Below, piece after piece: positions 35,601 to 47,600 of a DNA stretch of 64,000 nt. The stretch comes from Helopsaltes ochotensis (taxonomy: Eukaryota > Chordata > Aves > Passeriformes > Locustellidae). Each line of letters starts with the position of its first letter. Positions within the stretch are counted from its first letter, which is position 1. The translations under genes and the position numbers were made by a program. The stretch is from positions 26,337 through 90,336 of the forward strand of contig VXBM01000678.1 of NCBI GenBank assembly GCA_013400155.1, written 5' to 3'. The notes under the pieces are model-generated. The model did not search any database. It saw only the letters and a program-made list of their open reading frames with translations, and was not told where the DNA came from.

Positions 35601-38600
35601 AAGCAGCCATCACAAATAAAAAGAGATTTTAGAAGAGTCTGTAAGAAATACAGACTGAAAAATCTAAAAATCATTACTTTAACTACCATGGTTTTATTTC
35701 TTTTAAATTTAAGGGCATTAAGTGCAAGTTCTCTGAAAAATGTACACCCTAAGCACACATACTGGGGCAGCCACATCTTCCTCTATATAGTTTTCCTTTT
35801 TTTGTGGTTTAGTCTTCCTAAACTTTATTATAACAGAAAAAGACTCTCCTCATTTTTATTTTTCTTTTAACATGCTCCAAAAGACTACAGCCTTGTTTTG
35901 TCAGTATTCTTCTCTCTGCTTATGTGCTTTTCAATCTGTTACACTCCAAGAGATGCCTCTGTATTTAATAAAACAATTTAATCAACAATACTCATATCTT
36001 TATTTACCATTTATGAACATTAAAACAATAGTCTGTGGATAAGAACAAACACAGAAAACAGCAACTTCTCAGACATTTATATTAACTTGCAAGTACAGTA
36101 TTTAGGATCAGTGACTAGTTATCCCAGACTTTTACACTTTTCAGTATCTAAGAAGTTCTCATCTCCATCCATATCGCCACTACCTTTTCCCAACGATTTT
36201 CAGAATATGTGCCATATAAATAAGGAAACCAAGTTTTGGGGTTGACTTTGATACATTTCCCTCCTCCCTGATGCTCCTCAGCCCTCTGCAGTAGAGACAA
36301 CGTGCCTGGGATTTCCTGGCAGAGAGAAGACCAGGCAGAACAGCAGCTGCTCCCCAGGCATTCCCAGGACTGGAGGTAGTTCCACAAAGGCCCCCGGATG
36401 TCCAGGGCCACCGAGCACACACAGCTCGGTTACACGGTGCGTGTGCAGCAAGAGCAATGGATCCAGGCTTTGCCAGCTTTCTGTCAGCACCTTAGCCAAC
36501 GTGAGAATGAACAGGAAGAACAGCTGCTTCTGAGATGTTTTAACTTGAAAGCATAGTAACATCATTCCAGGATCCAGGATGTCCCCAAGCCTGGTACTAC
36601 TTTCTTCTAGGAGGAGCAAAACTTGCTAAGCTCTTTTCTGTGCAGAAGAGATAAAGTCATCATTTGGAACTTTCACTTTGCATGGCAACTAGGAATGAGC
36701 ATTATTACACTCCTTGAGTTTTGTCCCGGAAAATACAAAACACAAGCACAGTGAACTCAGAACCCTATAAAGAAAACTGAATTATGCTTGAAAACAACAC
36801 AAAGCCACATAGCTGAGTCACACATTGAAGCCTGAATCAAAAATTGTTTTGCCCTGTACCAGAAAAAAACAAAAATGAAATAACATTAAGGCCATATTCT
36901 GCTGCCATCTGCTCCAAGCCTGCCATCTGAACTGCCTTTTACAAAGCCTGTATCAAACACAGCATCAGAGGTAAAACAAATGGCTTTTCCATGCATCTTA
37001 AAGGCTATAATTATTTTTGCTATATGAAGTTAAACGTGAAACACCAGTCTGTGTCCACTGTGCACTTTTCTGACAGCAATCAAGATACAACTACCTATAT
37101 CTATCCCTCCCCAGCCTTCCACACCTCTGTCCACCGCTTTTTTGCAGTTTGTCTTTGTAGAAGAGAGCTCTGAGAAACAGAGATTCCAGTTCTTTGATCA
37201 CAACATCTTAACTACAATAAGATAGCAAAAGTATAAGACACCAGAATTTTATAGCAATTGAGTACATCTTCTAAGTTATGAAACCGGAAGAGGTTTTGAC
37301 ATTTACTTTCCCTTTTGCAGGGAAATCTTGTCTGGCTGAAGGAAAAAAATCCAAGTTCAACAACCAATTATGCACCAAAACTGTTACTGTTGACTCAACC
37401 CGGCATGAATCACAATACAGACAGGCTTTTCTTTCCATAGAAGAAATCTTTTCATAGATCCCTCCACTTAGAAAGTAAATTTTTCATCTTATATTCTCAC
37501 ATTTAGATACTTTGCTGCTCACCCTATAGCAATGTATTTTCTGATCACTCTGTATGAGAGGGGAGCTGTTGAAATACTAAGGCTTAGAGCTACACTGATG
37601 CTCTGCCCTGATTTCCAGCACTGTTAGACAGTACTGACATAAAGCCATCAGCTTGAAGTCGAGTCACAAAGGAGGCTGAGATTTGGTGTGTAAAGCCTGA
37701 AGCAGGTATTATTGCACATAGATTGCAACAGGACAAACCACAGCTTGTTGAGACACTGATTCCACATCTCACTGAGACTCTCCACTGACTGGCACTTGCT
37801 GGCCCAGCCCTTAATCTTCTATAATAATCCCATCCTGCAGCAAATGCTGGAGAGAATGTTCTGGACACTGAAGGCTAAACTACTGAGATTTTAACAAAAA
37901 ATATTTCTATAGCAAGTTTCACACTAGCCTTTCTGAGTATCGTTTGTAATCTTGCTTATACCTGTTAATTTATAATTGGAAACTAGAAGAGGAGAAAAGT
38001 TTAAAGGATGGGATTTTAAAATGCAATCCTGCCTCAATGCAACTCCTCTGTGTGGTGCAGTCACTAACAGAACCTAATAGTGCACTGCAGTTCAGAGCAA
38101 CACAGATTTTAGCTCTTTACCCCTTTCTTATGAATGACTAAGAAGATTCACCGACATTGAGTTCTGTAAAAATCCTAATGAAGAAAGGTGGAAGGAAAGG
38201 GAAGGAAATCTGTTAAGCAAGTATCTCTGAAGTCAAACAGCCATGAAAAAGTGAGCTTATGAGGGAAGCAGAGGGTGTTTCAGAGCAAAGGCTCACACAG
38301 AGCAGAAAGACCAACTGGCCCATTAGAAAATACAGATGTTGAAAACAACCTGAGAAGGTCTTTGAGAAAGCAAAACTATTTGAAAAGATAAACTAGTCAT
38401 ATGCAATCTAAAGAAACACAGTTGGAAAATATATTGTATTTTAAGAGTAAGAAAAGTATTTCTACCTGGAAAATAGTAATTAGGAACAGGCTCACTTTTT
38501 GCAAAGTCGATCTATGTCCTGTACTAACTACTACCTTTGAAATGCAAACGTTTACATGTACTTGCTTGTTCTAAAAGCACACAGACCCCAGTGACAATTG

Positions 38601-41600
38601 TCTTTTAAACCTAGCTCCCATATCGAATGCAAGAAGACACCAAGCAAATTGTGAAACAACTGTGTCTGCCTGTGAGCCAGGCCGGCTTCTGCCATTCACA
38701 CAAACAGGCCCTGCACGGGCTCCTCCTTAACAGCCCGTGCTGCCATCAGCACTGCCCTAAACCAGCATATGCAGCACTACACAGCACCTTGCTTCAACAC
38801 ACCCTCGTCTGGTGCAACTGCAACACAGCCGGGAGAAAAGCTTTCAGGAGAGAAACACTCCTTAGGAAGCCAAGGCTTAAGAGTATTATAATGCTGAAAC
38901 TTCTTACAGCCTCTGCAGTACCTAACTTCTAGTTACTTGAGGCAACATTTGGTTTTCGCAAAGGTTACTAAAGCACTACTACTCAGCATGCAGGCAAAGG
39001 GTCATCTTTATTTGGTAGGATTTTAGAACAGATTAAATGCCTTACCACAAAGCAAAAAGATTATACAGAAAAATTCTACTGAACAACTTGTAAACAATTT
39101 CCAGATACTTTGCTTAGTTGTTCAGATACCTTAACTTAGTGTGGGAGCCTGTCAGATAGGCATTTCCTTGCCCCCCTTTGGATTTACTCTCATTCCAAAA
39201 AAAGCAAACATCCACAAACATTCTCAGGGAAGGATTCTGAAGATGAATTGGTTCTCAAACTCTCAGTGTTTTCCACCCCGTATCACATCATTAGACTGCC
39301 AATCCTAGCCCACCTTTAGCTTCTTCAGGTATTACGCAACAAGAAAGTTTCAATGTCCATTCTAAAAACTTCACATTCACTGAGCAATGGTGTTTTGAAG
39401 CTTCTTTACCTTTCTCACATTGACTTAGACATCAGATTTCTTGTGCATTTACTAGCAAGTGCAAAAAAGTTAAAATGCTGCTCTTCTAAAGCACCCATCT
39501 CACTTTATGTGTCCCTCTACTTTCCAGCAGCTACAAAGAGTCTTTCTATAATGCTGCCAGAAATACCTCTTCCCTCCAGCAGTTCTGTCAGCTAAGACCC
39601 CACTTTCTTCTTTGATGTCAAGTATTTCATGTACCCAAAGATAATTTGTCAATGACTTTGTCTGTAAAGAAGCACTTCATTCCTGTCAGAAAGAGACTAC
39701 TGACACAGCTTTCCAGAGAAGTGAAGCATTTCACACAGCTGCAGGGTGACCTTTCCAAACACTACCCAGGTTGCATGCTCTCAAAGTAACTCTTTGATTT
39801 GTTCACCTATTGGAGTGAATTCTCTATTTTTCCTTCTTTACCAACACATTGAAGTCTGGATATTTGTAACCCTTGGATACAGTAAGTTTGTCCTCATTTC
39901 CTACTAGATGTTACAAGTAATTTATTTCAATGTTGGCATGTCAGACTTCTGTGTTCTTTATTAAGGTCCCATAGGCTCTATTGATTCAGAAAGGCAGTAG
40001 TATTTCCATGGTTTGTATTTTACATTTTCAAAGAAACCACAAAGACTAGAGATGCAATTATAAAAGGCTATACTTTTCTGTTGAGGACAATCTGCTAGAG
40101 ACAATACACAAGCCATAACTGATGTACACTGAGCTTACATTCTCTTCCACTAATTCAAGAAACTGTTGCTTTTGAGGCAGTGGCATACAATTCTTAAACA
40201 ATTAGATAATGATCTGCATACAGATTAAAGTTTGATGGAAGAATGGAAGGCAAACTCAAAACAGAATGGACCAGAAGATGGGGATACAATATGAAGCAAG
40301 GCAGTCAAGAGACGGGTCACAGTTTTCAGAACATACCAACTGCCTGCCCCTGAAAAACATACCTTCCACAACAGAATTTACAGACTGTAGGAATTTGGGG
40401 GGAGGAAAGAAACAAGACTGGATAAACTCACATAATCAAAACATAATTGTGTGTCAATTTTTAACAGTATTGTCACCAGTGTCTACATCACCTCAGACAC
40501 AGACTTGGGCACATTTCTTTAACATGTATCTGAAAGACTGAAGATAATCGTGCTTCTATATTTCTGTGAAATACTTTGATATCTGTACTGTAAACAACAG
40601 TAATTATTTCCAGCTTCACTTTTAATCTGGGAAGTGGTAAGAGCACCAAAGAAAGGGCTTCAAAACCTTAAATGCAATGGTAAAGTTGTAACATACAAGC
40701 GACTTTTTGAAAATTCTGTCCTAATTCATTGCGGCCTCATCAGATGTTGCACCTGTAAGCAGTATGAATGATGACACATCACCAGAAATATTGCAACAAT
40801 GGCAGAAGAAGGTAAAGCTGAAATCTGTTATTCTGTTTAACTTACACTGCCTTATGTTTAAACTGCCTCTTTAAAAACCAAGTATGCTAGATTTATTATG
40901 GAAACAGGTACAGTTTAACTTCCATGATTTTCTGTGTATCTATGCAAGTAATTTTTTACAGAAGTGGCTTCTGGCACTGTGCCACAGACACCAAGTGTAA
41001 GTAAATCCTTATTACACAGATCACTGACCTGAATCTTCTGATACTCTTACCTGCTCATCAATCCAGCTGTCAGGCAAACCTATTGCATCCCACACATGAA
41101 GTATACACAACTTCAGTTGCGAAAAAAGTCACACCCACTTTCAAAATGGCCATGTAAAAACTTCTACCACTACTGGGCCCCAAAAACAATGAAAAATTAT
41201 TTCTGTTTCTCTGAAGCTTGATAATAAAACCACATTCCTTTAAGGTAGGGGGGAAAAAAACCACATACAAAAGGCAACTTAACCAGTTGACTCATACTTC
41301 TTGAAGACATTAACCAATTTATTTGTGCAATGGATTTAGTTTTTAGAAACAGTTTCAAGTTTTGCCCTGTTGCATTTCAGTTTTTAAATGTCATTTTAAG
41401 CCAGATATAAACAACTGTAAGACTTATACAATAGCCTTATGAACACATTACCTGTAACATAATAACTGATATGATCAAAACATTCTCACAATGGTATTGC
41501 TAAATAAAAAATCAACACACTGATTTTTATGCAGCTCTGACACCACTAGGTTTGCCACCTGTCAGTAATTTAAAATGTTTAAATAGTCCCTTCATGAACT

Positions 41601-44600
41601 TGAGCCTCAGAAAATGTGTATGTATTAGAGAAGCCATGATTTAAAAAGCATGAGATTTGATAGTTAATTTTTTTTTTTTACATTTTAGATTAGATGACAG
41701 AGCTGGATTACCAGAACTGTATTCAGTTTGACAAGCCACATCTACATCAGAATGTATCAGGACACATGAGTTGTTCATTTTCTTAATGGAAAGGCACAAA
41801 CTAGATTTGGTTGAGAGAGTTGTTTTGTTTTAAGCCTCCTTTCTTCAGGCTTCCTTCCACAGCTCAAAAAGCCCATCAATAAGGAGTAAATATGCAGCTT
41901 CCTGCATATTTTTAATCACCTCAAAAGTAAAATAAAACCCAGCCTAATGAGGTGGCAAGCCCAGAAGTCACAAGTGTTAGCAGGAAGTTCCTACAGCACC
42001 AAAACAATGGAAATGATGGATTTACACATAATTTATTATTCCTACCTTCCAAATACTTAGAGACTTTCTCCATTCGAACTGCCATATGGTAAAGAGAATG
42101 AACAGAGATGCAACATTTAGCTTTTAAATCATTTACAGAAAACAAGCCCCCAAAAACACTGAGTTATGATTATTAGTACAAAGAAAGTTATTTGTCCGAA
42201 CCTGATGTTAGGTCAGATCCTCTGTTCTTTTTATCTTCTACTATTTCATAGAATGGGCCTATTACTTGCAGCAATTCTTCAACTTTGTCCGTCATTGGCA
42301 TACTCTCAAGAATCTGCACAAATCCAAAACATGAAGCATCTTATGAAACAGCATTTTAATGATTCAGTCATTCATTTCAACTGATTTTGGAAATTGTTGG
42401 TCATTTTAAAACTCAGTAACATTTCACTAAGTCACTACACTTGTTATCCTGATTTTTTTTTACTTTTTGTTTAATTACAGGGAAACAACATAAAAGTTAT
42501 TGAACAAGAATCTTATAATTATATTAATTATTTTTAGGTGAAGATGAGATGAGAGAGCTAATGCATTTGTCAACACTAAAACAGCCTTGACACAGTATTT
42601 AATAGCAGACCTTGGAATCCATTATTTCTGCAATTTTTGAACTAAACCACCTCAAAGTTCAACAGGCTGCTGTTAGCCAATATAGTTATTTTACAGACAA
42701 GTCTTTCCGCAGAGAAAACAGAAACACTTTTTTTGTCTTAGAGGATTCTTCATACTGTCAAACCCTGCCACTTTCAATGGAATGTAAGAAGCAGATCAGA
42801 GGTGCTCTACTAGATCCTTCTAAGCCCAAACAAAAAAGGGACACAATGCAGCGAAACTGAGACAGTGCAAAGACCCACTTAGAAGAACAACAAACCAGAA
42901 CCAAGTTCTGCTCTTGAAGTCATTTGGAACATTTCTTCATTTTAAGTTACAAAAACAATACCTTTGATCATATGATAGGAATGCAAAACCTTAAATTTAA
43001 AATAAATTAAACAGAAGAGATTCAATAGTTGGACACTATTTTAAAAGCACATAGTATTATTGTTCAATTCTAGTTTAAGTCCTTTCAAACAAGTGTTTTG
43101 CCAATATCTTTGTTCCTCTTTCATCCTCTACTTTTTTAGTTACCATATTTTAAAAGTGGCAATAGCTATAGGTTAAAACACAGGCTGAAGCAAACTAACA
43201 GCTTCACTGCACCTCCTCCTCCTGAGGGGCACCAAGAAAGCAACAGATGAAGGTACATGCTGCCACAGACCATGCTGCTCAAAGGCACCAAGCACACCAG
43301 CAAGCAGTAGGAGCAAAAGCTGCAGCATTATTTCACACAGGAGGAGCTCCAGGCAGGCTAACACCTGCAAACCAGTCAAGGTTACCAAGAGACAACAATT
43401 CTATCGACCTGCAGTTTCATTGCCACTTCTCTGATCTGTTCAGTGTACGTAATTCATTCTTGTCTTTGGTTAGGGAGAAATACTCAGATACACAGAGCTG
43501 GATATGAAACAACAGATTGAACAGTTTTGTGATTGCTGATTTTTTTACTTCAATAACATTGAGAGAAACAAGAAGCCAATTCTAGAATAAGGCTTGTGTT
43601 TGTTATGTATTTGTTTCTATAGTCAGCTCTGTAAACTGTTTAACACATGCATTTCTACGATGTCTGCACATTACTGCTCTTTCTTAGAACTTTTTCCAAC
43701 TGCTAGCTTTTAAGTGAGCACAAAAAGAAAATACTTCCACCAGAAAAAGTAACTGCTTGCTTATTATAGCCACTAGGCTTAATAAGCAATCTCAAAATAT
43801 GAAAGTGAAAAATAATTTATTATCTATCCTGATTTACAGTTTTCCTTGGGTGTCACACAATTCATATATACTCATGTTTAAAATTAGAAACACCATGCAG
43901 TGTTAACAGTTCATGCTAAGATATCAGTTATTTGTAACACATAACAAAACAATATATCTGAAATGTAAACAAAGTAGTTTAAACAGCAGCATGATAAATT
44001 TCAGAAATGCTACCTGAAACAATCTAACCTTGAATCTGATCTCAGGTCCATTTTATTTATTTTAACTAAAAATAAGACATTTGGTTATCTCTCATCAGCA
44101 TATTAAAACCTCACCCAGACACATTCCTCAACTGTGATTTTCAAGGTTAATACATTAAAGAGGGGGAAAAAAAACCCCAAAACAAATTTGGAATTTTGTG
44201 ACAGGGTCACCTGATGTGTGTATAGGCCAAACACAATGTGCAAATGCCCAGGAATGCCCCAGGGTTGGGGATATATAGCAATCTTATACACCCTTAAACA
44301 GTCCTGGGATATGAGCATATAAGTGGGGTTTTTCCCCCTCAGACATGGATACCTATGCAGCAACAGCAGATTGCCCACAGTAAGTACATGAGGATTAGTG
44401 CAGTATGTGCTGATCCACCCAGTGGGTCCATCTGAAATGCACTTCCATTGACATTGCAAGTAGAATCAATTGGGATGGAAAAGCTGAAGCTAGTATTCCA
44501 AATGTGAAAGCTGAAACAGCACCAAAGCAGGGTAAACAGATTCCCCAGTTTCAAAGCTGAGCAAGGCAGGAAGTCATTCGCTCTCCAATCCCTACATGTA

Positions 44601-47600
44601 ATCCACACAGAAGCACAATATTTGTGGTTCATTAGGGTCAAGGAAGCAGACTTCCTCACAGGAGGCTTACTACAGTTTTTTTAGAAAAAACATTGCAGTT
44701 TCACTTGGTCTTAGTGTCCTGTCCAAACCAGTTACTGCACTGAAAAAAACCCATAAGGTAATCTACTGAAATATCAACATATATTGAATACAAGATTTGA
44801 AATGAAGCACTAAACCTTCAAAGGTTTAAAAAAAGCACTAATTAGTTTAGCACTAAACCTTTTAATAAATCAAAAGAATTATTAAAATTTAGTAGGATTT
44901 TTAATCAAACAAACAGTATTTGGCCTTCTGTGTTTTCTGGAGCTGCTTATTTTTCATTTTAGAGCAGATACAGTAATAGCAGCAGGACCTAAATTACCAA
45001 AGCTACAGAGAGGAAAAAGAACAGTAAATGAGACTCCAGCTCCTTTCCCAGTAAAAAATTTTGTTGTATCACCCATTAAACAGATTCAGACTTTGATGTC
45101 AAAATAGTGGCCTAGGAAAAAAGCAGCTGTATTTGGAGAACTTTTTCTCCTTGACTCAAATCTCATTTTAATAATAGATTACAATTATACTTTTATTCAG
45201 ATTGTCAGCAAATAATCTTTGAATTGGAAAAGTTATCTTTAAAAGTTTCAGTGAAAAGACTGAAGTGAAGATGGTTAGTTAAGAAAAGACATGAAACTTT
45301 TAACTCTGTTTACTTTAGTTAATGCAATTCCTGCTTAAGATGGTAACTGTGACTGTTTACAAGTTACACATCTGTTTGAAAACAGAGCACATTACTCAAT
45401 GCTAATAGTTTCACTGCAACTGTAATATTCATAGAATATTTTCATAACAAATACAGAAAATTCAGGTTGCTGAGTTCTTCCTGAAAAATTGAAAATTATT
45501 AAGCTTACATATTTGATTATAATAATGTCTCCAGTCATGAGAGTGACCTAAGTCCTTCTGGAAAGTTGTTTTAGTCTCTTTTCCAGGATAAGGATCACTT
45601 ACCTCTCTCAGCTCTAAGAACTGAGGCAGTGTGTGGTACCTTTTTTTTCTAATGCCCACTTTACCATGATTTCAGTATTTCACTTTATTTAGCTCTGTCA
45701 TTTAAGCTTCGTATCAGTTAAGAGCTCTCATGTTTCTCTGAAAACAACACAAATTCTGTAGCTTTTGAAGGAACTTTGTAATTTTCTTCTCCCCACAGGC
45801 CAAACAGTGTAATACTGAAATGTAACAGTTCACATGGGGGATAACTCATTTGGAGCTTCGGCAGGAGTACTCAGCAAGACCTGCCTCACATTCCTCAATT
45901 TCTGGAACATTTGTTCTAGAAAATCTCTTCATTAGCAAACATACCTTTTTCATTTCATCAACATAGGCTATCATGGCTTCTTCTTTGGACATGTTTCCCA
46001 AGGCACTCCAAGCATCCCTAGGAAAGAAAGTCACATATACCTTCAGTATCTTCAGGGAGTACTAGATTTTTTTCAACTTGGCCTTAAGTAGGTCAGTTAT
46101 GTAATGTCCAAAGTTTCTCTGATACAAGTAAAATGCAAGAATGATTCACATTATTTTTTAAGTGCAAATATATAATCTGCTAGAATAATCACACAGTGGA
46201 AGAAGAAGTAACAAACTGAACAGACTGGAAACTGAAGAGTTCCTCACTATCTATGATTTTGTACCCAGTAAATTGTAAATAAGCCCGGATACAAGACACA
46301 CACATTACCCTTTTGACTAAGGTGAGTTTAAGATCCTCTGCTATATAAAACAAATAGGCCCAGACACTTCAGCCAGCCCTTACAAACAGCTGTCACTGAG
46401 GTAGAAGAAGCTACAAGAAAAATCTGTCCTTTTTGAGTTTAGCAACTGGGGAAAGACACATCAGTCTAGTAGGCAAATAGTTACCACAGCAGCTACTTAT
46501 GACCTAAATAAAATCTTCCCCCTCCATCTCTGCAAGACAAAAAACTCTAACCAAATTTATCAGTATTGCACAAGGAATCTGTCAGAACACAGACTGCAAT
46601 AAAACATTTCCTCAGTCTTGCACATGATTTAACATTTAAGAGTATTTGTCCCACTCATAGGAAACTACCAAGGTTGGTGGCTCACATTCCAGCTACAACC
46701 AACTAGGTGGATGAAAGCTCACTGCCCTGGTCTGTGCCCTGCACTCTGGCTTGGGGAGGCTCAGGAAGAAGGAAGGAGGAAAAAAAAAAATGGGAATCAT
46801 TTCACTGATTCCCAAGACCACCATGACCACAAGGACAGCAAAAATATTTGTTCTTCAGGACAAATCATCATTAAAATAGTATAAATAAAACATTCACATT
46901 GGCCTTTCAAAGTGAACTTAGCAATTTGGTGAATCAGAAGTCTTCCCAGGCCAAGGCAAACACAGATAGTGGGAAGCCCTGCCACTGAGCAGACAAACCA
47001 GAAAGACATAAACCCGACCTCCCCACCAAGAGCTCAATGCTGTATTAGTGGTTGCCAGTGAGCACGTATTTACTTCAGGCTCAAATCACACATGGAAACT
47101 CAAGGAGGAAGAACTCCAGACACTCGTATACATCACTCATTCTTCAGAGCACCTAAAACTTCATTTTACATCATGGGATAAACCCTGCAGATACCATGAT
47201 GGTGGTTGCCCAAGAAAAACCTGCCCAACTGCATAATCCAAGGGAATGTTTCCACCCGCAACTCTGAGAAGTTATAAATTATCTGAGTTAGAAAGTTGGA
47301 ATACAACAGAAAACTAATTCAAGCCTAAAAGGTTGTAAATGTTCTTTTTATTTAAAAAATAAAGAGTTCAGGGAGAATCTTTCTCTAAGTGCTACTCTTC
47401 TAAACATCTCCACTCCAAGCATAAAAAAAAAATCCCCAAAAGAACAACTCATGAAAAGTTACCATTTGTATCTACCAATTGGATCCCAAAATCCAGGTCG
47501 AGGAATGTTACAGGGTCCTTGGGTGGCTTGCTTATAAAAGCTATAGAACTTGAGCATCATTTCATTCGTTGGCTGGAATGAACCTAGTGAAAGCATTTTA

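Noticed and set aside
44103..44659. Overlapping minus-strand frames in ACBD5 intron 3
   Set aside because: Two overlapping frames cannot both be coding, neither resembles a known protein, and no splice context supports an exon.
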